Under the pieces are notes generated by a model. That model had not been told where the DNA came from and did no database searches. It worked only from the letters and a program-made list of their open reading frames with translations. Below are positions 27,027 through 35,881 of a stretch of DNA of 64,000 nt, piece after piece. This stretch comes from Halegenticoccus soli (GTDB taxonomy: Archaea > Halobacteriota > Halobacteria > Halobacteriales > Haloferacaceae): assembly GCF_002844195.1 (NCBI RefSeq), contig NZ_PEND01000005.1, forward strand, positions 310,001 through 374,000, in the 5' to 3' direction. Numbering within the stretch: the stretch's first letter is position 1; each line of letters begins with the position of its first letter. A program made the translations under genes and the position numbers.

Positions 27027-27815
27027 TCAGCACTCCGGATCGAACAGTCCGGCCGGGGTGTCGACGGTCGCGTCCGGCGCGGGACCCTCGTCCTCGGCCC
27101 GGGCGTGCGCCGTGACGTAGATGCTCTCGATCCCCGCCCGGCGAGCGCCTTCGACGTCGGACGCGAGGGAGTCCCCGACCATGGCGACCTCGCCGTCGAG
27201 GCCGGACATCGCCCGCTCGAACAGTTCGGGGTGGGGCTTTCCCACGACGGTCGGTTCCCGCCCGGTTGCGGTTCGCAGGGCGGCCACGAGCGCGCCCGTC
27301 CCCGGCGCGATCCCCTCGTCTGTCGGGTAGGCGTTGTCGTCGTTGGCGGCGACGAACGCCGCGCCGCGCTCGCGGATGAGCCGAGTCGCGGTCGCGAGCT
27401 TGTCGTAGGTCGCCGTCCGGTCGAGGCCGACGGCGACGGCGTCGGCGGCATCCTCAATTACGCTGTCGCCGCCGGCGCGTCCGTCCGTCGGCGTCACTCC
27501 GTGCCGGGACATCTCGGCAGCGAAACCGTCGTCGCCGAGGACGTAGACCGAGTCGGCGCCCGCGTCGGCGAGGTGGGCGGCGGTGGCCGACGCGGCGGTG
27601 TACATCTCCTCGACGCGCGCCTCGATGCCGAGGTCCCGCAGGTGCGCACAGAGCGCCTCGCGGGTCGAGCGGGAGTTGTTCGTCACGAATCGAATCGGCG
27701 TCCCGCGGTCGCGCAGGCGGGCGAGCGCGTCGACGGCGCCGTCGACGGGGCGGTCGCCGACGACGATGACGCCGTCGAGGTCGAACAGGAACGCGTCGTA
27801 CCGGTCGGCCAACAT
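27027..27815 (-). CDS. HAD-superfamily phosphatase, NagD type
   Basis: A 262-residue HAD hydrolase. Motif I is FLFDLDGVIVVGD, motif II is FVTNNSRSTREA, motif III is VVGKPHPELF and motif IV is VAMVGDSLASDVEGARRAG. The cap placement fits class IIA (NagD/p-nitrophenylphosphatase). It would dephosphorylate a small phosphorylated metabolite, possibly a sugar phosphate produced by the surrounding pathways. It is divergent from the iron alcohol dehydrogenase gene. Confidence 0.9.
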   Translation of the reverse strand: MLADRYDAFLFDLDGVIVVGDRPVDGAVDALARLRDRGTPIRFVTNNSRSTREALCAHLRDLGIEARVEEMYTAASATAAHLADAGADSVYVLGDDGFAAEMSRHGVTPTDGRAGGDSVIEDAADAVAVGLDRTATYDKLATATRLIRERGAAFVAANDDNAYPTDEGIAPGTGALVAALRTATGREPTVVGKPHPELFERAMSGLDGEVAMVGDSLASDVEGARRAGIESIYVTAHARAEDEGPAPDATVDTPAGLFDPEC

Positions 27816-27892
27816 CGCCCGACGGTTTTCGCGCCGCGCACTTGAGTCTCACCGTTGGTGCCGAACGGAACCCAGTGTCGAATCCAACGCCC

Positions 27893-27902
27893 GAGAATAT
27901 AA
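27893..27902 (+). promoter_or_regulatory. TATA box of the iron alcohol dehydrogenase gene
   Basis: AGAATATAAG lies about 28 nt upstream of the ATG at 27928, giving a leaderless transcript. Confidence 0.5.
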
Positions 27903-27927
27903 GACGGCGTGCGGGGTCTGTTCACGT

Positions 27928-29121
27928 ATGTTCGACGGCGTTCACTCGATCACCGAGACGAACAGCATCCAGTGGCCGAAGCGAGTCGAGTACGGGTTCG
28001 GGGCGACCGACGAACTCGCCGCGTTCGTCGAATCCGAGTCCGTCGACCGCGCGCTCGTCGTCACGGACGCCGACATCGCGGCGGCTGGCGTCGTGGACCC
28101 GGTCGAGGCCGCGCTCGACGCCGGGGGGGCGACCGTCGAGATTTTCGACGGCGTCATGCCCGAGCCGAAGCTCTCGATGGTCGAGGACGCGGCGGCGACG
28201 CTCCGCGACGGCGAGTTCGACCTCGTCGTCGGCGTCGGCGGTGGAAGCAGCATGGACACCGCGAAGCTCGCGTCGGCCCTCGCGGTCCACGACGTCCCGG
28301 TTCGCGACACCGTCGGCATGGGGAACGTCCCCGGCGCGGGACTGCCGCTCGCGCTGCTGCCGACGACCGCCGGAACCGGCAGCGAGGTGACCCACATCGG
28401 CGTCTTCTCGGACGCCGACGACGGCGGCAACAAGGTCGTCGTCTACGACGAGCACCTGTTCGCGGACCTCGCGCTCGTCGACCCCGCGCTCACCGAATCG
28501 CTGCCGGCGGGGGTCGCGGCCGCGACCGGGATGGACGCGCTCACCCACGCCGTCGAGGCGTACGTGACGATGCTGCGGACGCCGTACACCGACGTACTGG
28601 CCCGGGACGCCGTGGAGCGCATCGGCGACAACCTCCGCGCCGCGGTCCACCAGGGCGCGGGCAACGACGGGGCGCGCTACGAGATGAGCTTCGCGGCGAT
28701 GATCGCCGGGCAGGCGTTCGTCAACTCCGGGCTGGGCGCGGTCCACGCGCTCACCTACCCGCTCGGCGTCGAGTACGGCGTCGGCCACGGGCTCGCGAAC
28801 GCCGTCCTCCTCCCGCACGTCATGGAGTACAACGTCCCCGCCGAGCCGGAGCGGTTCGCCGAGATCGCCCGGCTCCTCGGCGAAGAGCGCGCGCCGGGCG
28901 AGACGACGCTCGACCTCGCGTACAAGAGCGTCGAGGCGGTTCGCGAACTCAACGAGGACGTCGGGATTCCGAATCAGATCAGGGATCTGGGCGACGTCGA
29001 CACCGAGGAGTTCGGGCGGTTCGCCGACGTCTGCTTCGAGTACTCGGAGCACAACATCGACCGCAACCCCCGCGACCTCGACCGCGGCGACGTCATCGAG
29101 ATCTTCGAGAACGCGTACTGA
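27928..29121 (+). CDS. Iron-containing alcohol dehydrogenase
   Basis: A 397-residue group III alcohol dehydrogenase. The NAD(P)-binding GGGSSMDTAK, the TTAGTGSEVTHIGVF motif, GMDALTHAVEAYV and the metal-binding HALTYPLGVEYGVGHGLAN are all present. Such enzymes interconvert alcohols or hydroxyacids with aldehydes or ketones, for example lactaldehyde, 1,3-propanediol or tartronate semialdehyde. The sugar-acid neighbourhood suggests a semialdehyde or lactaldehyde reductase, but this is inference. Confidence 0.92.
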   Translation: MFDGVHSITETNSIQWPKRVEYGFGATDELAAFVESESVDRALVVTDADIAAAGVVDPVEAALDAGGATVEIFDGVMPEPKLSMVEDAAATLRDGEFDLVVGVGGGSSMDTAKLASALAVHDVPVRDTVGMGNVPGAGLPLALLPTTAGTGSEVTHIGVFSDADDGGNKVVVYDEHLFADLALVDPALTESLPAGVAAATGMDALTHAVEAYVTMLRTPYTDVLARDAVERIGDNLRAAVHQGAGNDGARYEMSFAAMIAGQAFVNSGLGAVHALTYPLGVEYGVGHGLANAVLLPHVMEYNVPAEPERFAEIARLLGEERAPGETTLDLAYKSVEAVRELNEDVGIPNQIRDLGDVDTEEFGRFADVCFEYSEHNIDRNPRDLDRGDVIEIFENAY

Positions 29122-29184
29122 CGGCGCGCGGCCCCCGCGGACCGCCGATAGGGGGTCGGCGCTCGACCCGCCTCTCGCCGTCGC

Positions 29185-29961
29185 TCACGCGTCGAACGCG
29201 TCGGCCGTGAACCCGTCGTCGACGGTGAGGATCTCGCCGGTGGTGTAGCTCGCGGCGTCGCTCGCGAGGTAGATCGCAGCCCCCGTGATCTCGTCCGCCC
29301 GCCCCATCCGACCCTGCGTGGTTCGGCGACGGATCTCCTCGAACCGCGGCGTCCCCTCCGTGTAGGTTCCCTCCGTCTGGTCGCTCTGGATGAACCCCGG
29401 ACGGATGGCGTTGACCCGAATGTCAGGTCCGAGCTCCTTCGCCGCGACGCGCGTGAAGGCGTCGATTCCGCCTTTCGCGGTCGAGTACGCCGCCAGGTTC
29501 GGGATCGCGATGAGCGACGAGAGCGACGCCATGTTGATGACGCTTCCAGAGTCCATCCCGTCCGCGAACACCTGCGTCGCGCGGTAGGTTCCGTCGAGCT
29601 GAACCTCGAACACGTCGCGCCACTGTTCCTCGGTCACCTCCCGGACCGGCTTCCGCGCGATGTAGCTCGGCGAGTTGACCAGGACGTCGACGGTTCCGAA
29701 CTCCTCGCGGACCGCGTCGCGGAGGCGCTCCAGCGACTCGCGATCGGTGACGTCGCAGGTGATCTCGCGCGTGTCCGCGCCGAGCTCTCGGAGTTCGTCC
29801 GCGGTGGTCGCGACACGCTCGGGCGTCCGGCTGGTCGCGACGACGTCAGCCCCGTCCGCTGCGAACCCGAGCGCGATGGCCCGGCCGATACCGCTCGTCC
29901 CCCCGACGACGACGGCGACTTTGCCGTCGACGGTAACGGGGGTGTGGGTGAATTCCGCCAT
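29185..29961 (-). CDS. Short-chain dehydrogenase/reductase
   Basis: A 258-residue classical SDR. The nucleotide motif is VVVGGTSGIGRAIALGFA, the structural motif is NSPSYIA (in place of NNAG), the catalytic Ser is in INMASLSSL and the catalytic Tyr-Lys in AAYSTAKGGIDAF. It may reduce or oxidise a keto-sugar acid, for instance fructuronate with the UxuA mannonate dehydratase nearby, but the substrate is not shown by the sequence. Confidence 0.92.
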   Translation of the reverse strand: MAEFTHTPVTVDGKVAVVVGGTSGIGRAIALGFAADGADVVATSRTPERVATTADELRELGADTREITCDVTDRESLERLRDAVREEFGTVDVLVNSPSYIARKPVREVTEEQWRDVFEVQLDGTYRATQVFADGMDSGSVINMASLSSLIAIPNLAAYSTAKGGIDAFTRVAAKELGPDIRVNAIRPGFIQSDQTEGTYTEGTPRFEEIRRRTTQGRMGRADEITGAAIYLASDAASYTTGEILTVDDGFTADAFDA

Positions 29962-29984
29962 TGCGTCTCCGAGATGGGTTGACG

Positions 29985-29995
29985 TGCTTTTATAG
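29985..29995 (-). promoter_or_regulatory. TATA box of the SDR gene
   Basis: The minus strand reads ACTATAAAAGC about 27 nt before the ATG at 29961. Confidence 0.5.
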
Positions 29996-30076
29996 TTTCA
30001 GGGAAGCGACGGTCGCGGTTTGCACGCGGTGGATCGCCGCCGGGGGCGAGTGACAATTATCCACAATCAACATAAC

Positions 30077-30085
30077 CTATTTATG
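30077..30085 (+). promoter_or_regulatory. TATA box of the TRAP transporter operon
   Basis: CTATTTATG lies about 29 nt before the ATG at 30110, consistent with a leaderless dctP transcript. Confidence 0.5.
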
Positions 30086-30109
30086 TTAGTGAATATCATC
30101 CACTACCGT

Positions 30110-31177
30110 ATGCAGCAAGAGCGAGCAAGCCGTCGGTCCGTACTGAAGCGAACAGGAGCAGCAGGAGTCGCCCTGGCCGGAATCGCGGGGTGTCTCAGCG
30201 CCGACGACGGCAACGGTGGCGGAGGCGGTAACGGCAGCGGCGGAGGCGGTAACGGCAGCGGAGGTGGCGGCTCGGTGAACATGACCATCGCGAGTTCGTT
30301 CGAGCCGGGGCACATCCTCGTCGAACTCGGCCAGATGTTCAAAGAGCAGATCGAAGAGAAGTCCGACGGGGCGATCTCCGTGAACGTCCAGGGTGGCGGC
30401 TCGTACGGAGCGGAAGACGAGATCGGTGAACTCGCGAAAAGCGGCGGCGTCGAAGCGCACACGGCGGGAACGTTCCCGTTCTTCCAGTACGCCCCGAAGT
30501 ACTTCTTCTTCGCCAACCCGTTTGTGATGAATTCGTACGACCAGCTGGTGAAGCTCCTCGAATCGGACAAGATGCAACCGGCGTACGAGAGCATGAAACA
30601 GAACGGAAACCAGCGACCGCTCGGCCAGCAAGTCTACCGCGGCTTCCGTCACTTCACGGCGAAGAAACCGATCCGAACGCCGGATGACGTACAGGGGCTG
30701 AACGTCCGGTTGCCCGAGCTGGACACGTGGGTGCAAGTCTGGGAGGAGATCGGCGTCGACGCGACGCCGGTCGCGCTCGACGAGCTCTACAGCGCGCTCG
30801 AAACGGGGACGGCCGACGCCTCGGAGGGACCCGCCGAGCAGATCCACTCGTTCAAGCTGTTCGAGGTGCAGTCGCACTACAGCAAGACCAAACACCTCAT
30901 CGAGACGGGGAATCTCTACATGAACGAGGACTTCTACCAGGGCCTCGACCAGACGCACAAGGACCTCGTGAACGAAGTCGCACAGGACGTGACAAAGAAG
31001 GCGACGGAGACCGCGCAGGGTCGCGAGGAAGAGCTGATCAACGAACTCTCCAACGAAGGGATGACCATCGTCGAAGACGTCGACGTGGAGGCGTTCCGAA
31101 GCGCGGGTCAGCCGGCCGTCGAACGCCTGTTCGAGAACCAGTGGGCGCTCTCGTGGGACGAAGTTCGGAACATCTAA
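30110..31177 (+). CDS. dctP: TRAP transporter substrate-binding lipoprotein
   Basis: A 355-residue DctP-type periplasmic-equivalent binding protein. It begins with a twin-arginine signal (RRSVLKRTGAAG), a lipobox ending in AGIAGC and a Gly/Ser linker, so it should be membrane-tethered. The body shows the DctP pattern (GGGSYGAEDEIGELAKSG, DVQGLNVRLPELDTWVQVW, VALDELYSALETGTADASEG). TRAP systems import carboxylic acids using ion gradients; in this setting hexuronates or aldonates are likely. Heads the dctPQM operon. Confidence 0.95.
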   Translation: MQQERASRRSVLKRTGAAGVALAGIAGCLSADDGNGGGGGNGSGGGGNGSGGGGSVNMTIASSFEPGHILVELGQMFKEQIEEKSDGAISVNVQGGGSYGAEDEIGELAKSGGVEAHTAGTFPFFQYAPKYFFFANPFVMNSYDQLVKLLESDKMQPAYESMKQNGNQRPLGQQVYRGFRHFTAKKPIRTPDDVQGLNVRLPELDTWVQVWEEIGVDATPVALDELYSALETGTADASEGPAEQIHSFKLFEVQSHYSKTKHLIETGNLYMNEDFYQGLDQTHKDLVNEVAQDVTKKATETAQGREEELINELSNEGMTIVEDVDVEAFRSAGQPAVERLFENQWALSWDEVRNI

Positions 31178-31235
31178 TGCCCGCCCAGGCCCCACCTCGG
31201 ATCGGACGTTCAATCGCACCCCGTCAGGATCCCCA

Positions 31236-31835
31236 ATGGAAATCGACCAATCACTGAATCTGAAACGCGACACCTGGTTCGACGCGGCCGTCCTGTACAC
31301 CGCGACGGCGCTGTTCGGGCTCACGATCGTCCTGGCGGCGACGCAGGTCGTCGTCCGAGTGTTCAACATCCCGACGTTCGGGACGATGTACTGGACGGAG
31401 CCCGCCGCGCGGTTCGTGCTCATCGTCGCGACGTACCTCGGCGCCGCGGTCGCGACGCGGAACAACCAGCACATCGCGATCAGGTACGTCCTCGACAAGG
31501 TCCGGGAGCGATACCCGAAAGTCGGGGCGACTCTCAAGCTGTTCGTCGGAATCGTCGTCCTCGTCTTCGTCGCGGTCGCCCTCCAGGGATCGGTGCTCAG
31601 CGCGATGAGCGACTGGAACACGTCGATCGGCGGCATTTCGTTCGTGACGTCGGGGCGGTTGTACCTCGGCATCAGTATCGGGCTCGCGCTGATGGCGATC
31701 TACGAGCTTCTGAAGATGAAGGACGCGATCGTCAGCCTGAGCAGCGGAGCGGAACAGGACGATTCAGGAACCGCCCGGGGAGCCCTCGATAGCGAGACTG
31801 TGAGCGCCGGGCGCTCGGAGGGGAGTGACCGCTGA
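31236..31835 (+). CDS. dctQ: TRAP transporter small permease
   Basis: A 199-residue DctQ protein with four predicted membrane helices, for example YTATALFGLTIVLAATQVVV and LKLFVGIVVLVFVAVAL, and the family motif around TEPAARFVLIVATYLGAAVA. It lies 58 nt after dctP and its stop overlaps the dctM start (TGATG). The C-terminal ~35 residues are an acidic, Ser-rich cytoplasmic tail. Confidence 0.93.
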   Translation: MEIDQSLNLKRDTWFDAAVLYTATALFGLTIVLAATQVVVRVFNIPTFGTMYWTEPAARFVLIVATYLGAAVATRNNQHIAIRYVLDKVRERYPKVGATLKLFVGIVVLVFVAVALQGSVLSAMSDWNTSIGGISFVTSGRLYLGISIGLALMAIYELLKMKDAIVSLSSGAEQDDSGTARGALDSETVSAGRSEGSDR

Positions 31836-33136
31836 TGGAGCTCGTCATCATCAGCGCGCTGTTTCTCGGCGTACTGCTCCTCCTGTACGCGCTCGGCGTC
31901 CCGATCGCGATCGCGATGGGCGTGACGAGCATCATCGTGATGCTCTCTCCCTACGGCGGCGGCGGAATCAACTACGGTGTCATCAGCAAGCAACTGCTGT
32001 ACGGTCTAAACAGCTTCACGCTCCTCGCAATCCCGTTTTATCTCCTGTTGGGGCGGCTGATGAACCGAATCGGGATGACCGAGCGAATCTTCACGCTCGC
32101 GAACGCGATGGTCGGGCAGTTCCGCGGCGGTATCGCCCAGGTGAACGTCGTTGCGAGCATGATCTTCTCCGGGATGTCGGGGCTCGCCGTCGCGGACGCG
32201 GCGGGGCTCGGGCGTGTCGAGTACGCCTCGATGCGCGAGCACGGATACGACAAAGATATCTCGCTCGGCGTAACGGGATCGTCCGCGATCATCGGCCCGA
32301 TCATCCCGCCGAGCGTCCCGGCGATCATTTACGCCGTCCTAGCCGACGTATCGATCGGGCAGCTGTTCCTCGCCGGAATCGTTCCCGGCGTCCTCCTCGG
32401 ACTCGCGCTCATGGTGACCGTCTTCGTCATCGTCCGGCAGAAGGGATACGGTCCGTCGAGTCAGTTCGCCTTCGGCGAACTCTGGACGGCGTTCAAGGAG
32501 GCCTTCGCAGCCCTCCTCGCGCCGGTCATCATCATCGGCGGGATCCTCTCCGGCGTCTTCACGGCCACCGAGGCCGGCGCAATTGCCGTTATCTACGTCC
32601 TCCTCGTCGGCATGTTCATCTACAGGGAGCTGACGCTCGCGGGGATCGTCGCAGAGATGCGCGACGGCATGGTGGAGACGTTCTCGCTGACGTTCATCAT
32701 CGCCGCGGCGGCGCTGTACGGCTTCGTCGCGCTCAGGCTCCAGCTACCGATCCTCATGGCCGAAGGGATAACCGGCATCACCGAGGATCCGACGCTGATC
32801 CTGTTCATGCTCGTCGGCCTCCTGCTTGTCGTCGGCACCTTCATGGAGACCATCGCCGCCATCAGCATCCTCGTACCAGTGCTGTTGCCCGTGCTCCAGA
32901 TCGCCAACATTGACCCACTCCACTTCGGCATCGTCATGATCGTGACGCTGATGCTCGGGCTGCTGACGCCGCCGTTCGGCGTCATCCTGTTCGTCCTCGA
33001 AAAGGTGACCGACGCGAAACTCGAAGAGGTGATCCGCGCGGTCATGCCGTACTACGTGCCGATCATTCTCATCATCGTGCTGGTCATCCTCGTCCCCGAG
33101 ATCGCGACGTACGTCCCCGTCCGACTCATCGGCTGA
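31835..33136 (+). CDS. dctM: TRAP transporter large permease
   Basis: A 433-residue DctM-type permease with about twelve membrane segments. Typical stretches are AIPFYLLLGRLMNRIGMTER, GSSAIIGPIIPPSVPAIIYA and LTPPFGVILFVLEKVTDAK. It forms the translocation channel with DctQ. It is the last gene of the operon. Confidence 0.95.
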   Translation: MELVIISALFLGVLLLLYALGVPIAIAMGVTSIIVMLSPYGGGGINYGVISKQLLYGLNSFTLLAIPFYLLLGRLMNRIGMTERIFTLANAMVGQFRGGIAQVNVVASMIFSGMSGLAVADAAGLGRVEYASMREHGYDKDISLGVTGSSAIIGPIIPPSVPAIIYAVLADVSIGQLFLAGIVPGVLLGLALMVTVFVIVRQKGYGPSSQFAFGELWTAFKEAFAALLAPVIIIGGILSGVFTATEAGAIAVIYVLLVGMFIYRELTLAGIVAEMRDGMVETFSLTFIIAAAALYGFVALRLQLPILMAEGITGITEDPTLILFMLVGLLLVVGTFMETIAAISILVPVLLPVLQIANIDPLHFGIVMIVTLMLGLLTPPFGVILFVLEKVTDAKLEEVIRAVMPYYVPIILIIVLVILVPEIATYVPVRLIG

Positions 33137-33272
33137 TTCTCGCTTTTTCCCTCTCTTTCGACGATGCGCCGCCATCCGTCGCCATCACCCCGTCCAGCGC
33201 CGGCTCTTCCTCTCAAGCTCGGGTCGGACGACAGCTCGGGTACAGGTTTCCGAAAAAGCGGAGGGGACTACG

Positions 33273-34637
33273 TTACTGCAGCGGTAGCAGCGTCGAGAGG
33301 ACCAGTACGACCGTCAGTCCCGTGACTGACATCACAAAGTTGACCGCGGAGAACGTCTTGAAGGTCTCCTCCTGCGTGATGCCGGCGACCTCCTTGACGA
33401 TCCACCACCCACTGTCGTTGTACCACGCGAACAGCATCCCACCGGTGCCGACCGCCATCATCATGTACACCGGATGGACGGAGAGTGCGCCCGTGAGCGG
33501 CGCCATGATCGACGCCCCGGTCAGAATCGCAACTGTCCCTGAGCCCTGCGCGATGCGGATCAGCCCGGCAATGAGCCACCCTGTCATCAAAAGCGGGATG
33601 CCGAGATCGCTGAGGCCGCCTGCGATGTAGTCGCCGATGCCGGCGTTCTGGAGCATCGCGCCGAACGCGCCGCCCGCGGCGGTGATCGCAATGATGTTTC
33701 CGCCGCTCTTGAGCGCCTCGGTCAACTCGCCTTCAAGTTCCTCTTTGGTCAGGTCCTTCATCCGGAAGAACGTCCACGTCGCTGCCAGCGCGGAGAGCGT
33801 GAGCGCGATGTTCGGATCCCCGAAGAACGCGGTCACCGAGAGGATCGGGGAACCATCGGGGAGGAGAACGTCGGCGATCGTGTTCGAAGCGATCAACACG
33901 ACGGGGAGAGCGATGGGCAGTACCGCTTCGAAGAGCCCCGGAAGTTCGCCGATCGGCCGGTCAGCAGCCGATTTAATGCTTTCAGCCGTGGTGCCCATCG
34001 CGTCGCGGAGCGGGATGTCCATCCGGTGATCGATCCAGCGGCCGTACACGACGCCGCCGACGAGGCTCGTCGGGACGGCGACCATCGCGCCGACGACGAT
34101 GGCGACTCCGAGATCGACGCCGAGTTCGCTCGCCATCGCCAGCGGGCCCGGCGTCGGCGGGACTAGCATGTGGGTGCCGAGGGCCCCGGCGCCGAGTACC
34201 GACACGTACACTGCGAACTTGCCGCCGGTCCGCGCCCGCATGGACCGTCCGATGGGCGCCAGGAGGTAGAACACGTTGTCGAAGAACACGGGGATCGACA
34301 GGATGTAGCTGCTCCCCAGCAGCGCGTATTCGGACCGATCGTTACCCGTGAGACCGAGGAATCCTCGGACGATTCGTTCGGCAGCACCACTTTCCATGAG
34401 CGTTTTCCCTATGATCGCCGCCATCAGGATGGGGATCCCGATCGCCACGAGCACCTCGCCGAAGGCCTCCGCCGTGACGGTCGGCACTTCAGCGAAGGCG
34501 ACCTGCGGCGTGATGACCCCGACGACGATCGTCGCGATGATGAGCCCCACGAACGCGGGGAGTTTCAACCACACGAGCAACAACACGACGGTTAACAACC
34601 CGATGATGAACGGAACTAACGGGTTAGAGAGCACCAT
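33273..34637 (-). CDS. gntP: Gluconate/aldonate permease, GntP family
   Basis: A 454-residue GntP-family proton symporter with at least twelve hydrophobic helices. Characteristic pieces are FFDNVFYLLAPIGRSM, LVPPTPGPLAMASELGVDLG, GGAFGAMLQNAGIGDYIA and IRIAQGSGTVAILTGA. Substrates of the family are gluconate and related aldonates such as erythronate and threonate, which fits the DUF1537/PdxA2 genes in this window. It is divergent from uxuA. Confidence 0.95.
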   Translation of the reverse strand: MVLSNPLVPFIIGLLTVVLLLVWLKLPAFVGLIIATIVVGVITPQVAFAEVPTVTAEAFGEVLVAIGIPILMAAIIGKTLMESGAAERIVRGFLGLTGNDRSEYALLGSSYILSIPVFFDNVFYLLAPIGRSMRARTGGKFAVYVSVLGAGALGTHMLVPPTPGPLAMASELGVDLGVAIVVGAMVAVPTSLVGGVVYGRWIDHRMDIPLRDAMGTTAESIKSAADRPIGELPGLFEAVLPIALPVVLIASNTIADVLLPDGSPILSVTAFFGDPNIALTLSALAATWTFFRMKDLTKEELEGELTEALKSGGNIIAITAAGGAFGAMLQNAGIGDYIAGGLSDLGIPLLMTGWLIAGLIRIAQGSGTVAILTGASIMAPLTGALSVHPVYMMMAVGTGGMLFAWYNDSGWWIVKEVAGITQEETFKTFSAVNFVMSVTGLTVVLVLSTLLPLQ

Positions 34638-34661
34638 GCAGGGCTACGTTCCTAACGACCG

Positions 34662-34673
34662 TAAATTAATGTA
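34662..34673 (-). promoter_or_regulatory. TATA box of gntP
   Basis: The minus strand reads CATTAATTTACG about 27-30 nt before the ATG at 34637. Confidence 0.45.
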
Positions 34674-34729
34674 TTGATATAGAAGCTGATAGTAGCAGGC
34701 GCTCGCGGAGTCTCGTGGCCCCGAGAGAA

Positions 34730-34739
34730 ACCTATTAAT
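34730..34739 (+). promoter_or_regulatory. TATA-like element of uxuA
   Basis: CCTATTAATG lies about 33 nt upstream of the ATG at 34770, leaving at most a few bases of 5' UTR. Confidence 0.4.
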
Positions 34740-34769
34740 GAGACGACTCTGTAGCGAGGAACGATACCG

Positions 34770-35735
34770 ATGGTCAAGCCAGCACTCATCCTCCCGCCGA
34801 TCCCCGACGAGCGGTGGGAACTCGCGACGCAGATGGGGGTCACAGACGCCGTCATCCACCCGCTCGAAATCGGAGACGGACGAACGCACTGGAGCTACGA
34901 CGACCTGCTCGGCCTGCAGAACTGGCTCACGGACGCCGGCCTGAACCTCTCTGTCATCGAAGGGAGCGTTCCGATCTCCGACCGAGTCCGACTCGGCCAG
35001 CCCGGGCGCGACGAGGACATCGAAGTGTTCAAGCAGTTCCTGCGGGACTGCGGCGATCTCGGGATCCCCGTCGTCGCCTACGACTGGATGGCGGGCGTTC
35101 GGTGGGCTCGGACCGAAGCGCACACCGAGTCCCGCGGCGGATCGCTCGTCACGGGCTTCGACAACGAGAAAGTGCAGGGCGGGCCGGCCGTCGAGGCGGC
35201 GGAGGCGACCGAGGAGGACCTCTGGGAGGCGATCGAGTACTTCCTCAGGGAGGTCGTCCCGGTCGCGGAGGAGGCCGGCGTGAAACTTGCCCTCCATCCG
35301 GACGACCCCCCGCGGCCCGAGGTCCGGGGCATGACGCGGATCGTCCGGAGCGTCGACGCGTACGATCGCGTGCTCGACATCTACGACAGCGAGTACAACG
35401 GGATCACGTTCTGCCAGGGGAACTTCGCGGCGATGGGCGCCGATATCCCGGAGGCGATTCGGCACTTCGGCGACCGAATCAACTTCGTGCACTTCCGCGA
35501 CGTCGACGGCGACGCAGACCGGTTCGTCGAGACGTGGCACGACGACGGCCCGACGGACATGCTCGCCGCGATGCAGGCGTACGTGGACATCGGCTTCGAC
35601 GGGGTGATGCGGCCGGATCACGTCCCGACGATGGCCGGCGAGGACAACAGCAACCCGGGGTACCACACCAAGGGTCGGCTCTTCGCCATCGGGTACATGA
35701 GAGGATTGCTGGAAGCGGCCCGGCAGAACCGCTGA
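34770..35735 (+). CDS. uxuA: Mannonate dehydratase
   Basis: A 321-residue UxuA-type TIM-barrel enzyme that converts D-mannonate to 2-keto-3-deoxygluconate. Recognisable features are YDWMAGVRWARTE, VKLALHPDDPP, GITFCQGNFAAMGADIPEAI, INFVHFRDVDG and MRPDHVPTM, with the His, Cys, His and Asp ligands of the metal site. The protein is slightly shorter than bacterial UxuA (about 390), as is common for the archaeal and short-form enzymes. It links glucuronate degradation to the rest of the cluster. Confidence 0.93.
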   Translation: MVKPALILPPIPDERWELATQMGVTDAVIHPLEIGDGRTHWSYDDLLGLQNWLTDAGLNLSVIEGSVPISDRVRLGQPGRDEDIEVFKQFLRDCGDLGIPVVAYDWMAGVRWARTEAHTESRGGSLVTGFDNEKVQGGPAVEAAEATEEDLWEAIEYFLREVVPVAEEAGVKLALHPDDPPRPEVRGMTRIVRSVDAYDRVLDIYDSEYNGITFCQGNFAAMGADIPEAIRHFGDRINFVHFRDVDGDADRFVETWHDDGPTDMLAAMQAYVDIGFDGVMRPDHVPTMAGEDNSNPGYHTKGRLFAIGYMRGLLEAARQNR

Positions 35736-35763
35736 CCGAGAATCCGACGAGGCGAGTTGCGAC

Positions 35764-35856
35764 GGATCGAGCCGATCGAGGCGAACCGATCGAGGCGAAC
35801 CGAGTCAAACCGGTCGAGGCGGACCGAGTCGAACCAATCGAACCAAACCGAGTCGG
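35764..35856. repeat. Degenerate short tandem repeat
   Basis: Five to six imperfect copies of a 14-18 bp unit related to CGATCGAGGCGAACCGA follow each other between uxuA and the IclR gene. The unit reads GAGCCGATCGAGGC, GAACCGATCGAGGC, GAACCGAGTCAAAC, CGGTCGAGGCGGAC and so on. The spacer lies between convergent genes, so it may act as a transcription end region or be replication slippage. Confidence 0.7.
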
Positions 35857-35881
35857 TTCCTTCTTCGAGGAAGCCGACGCG

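Noticed and set aside
24227-27457. A single 1076-residue protein
   Set aside because: Only the part from 26434 downwards matches a family. The upstream part overlaps lutC and the HAD gene in other frames and is a shadow.
27027-27815. Phosphoglycolate phosphatase as a specific name for the HAD protein
   Set aside because: Motifs fit the broader NagD class; the substrate cannot be told from the sequence.
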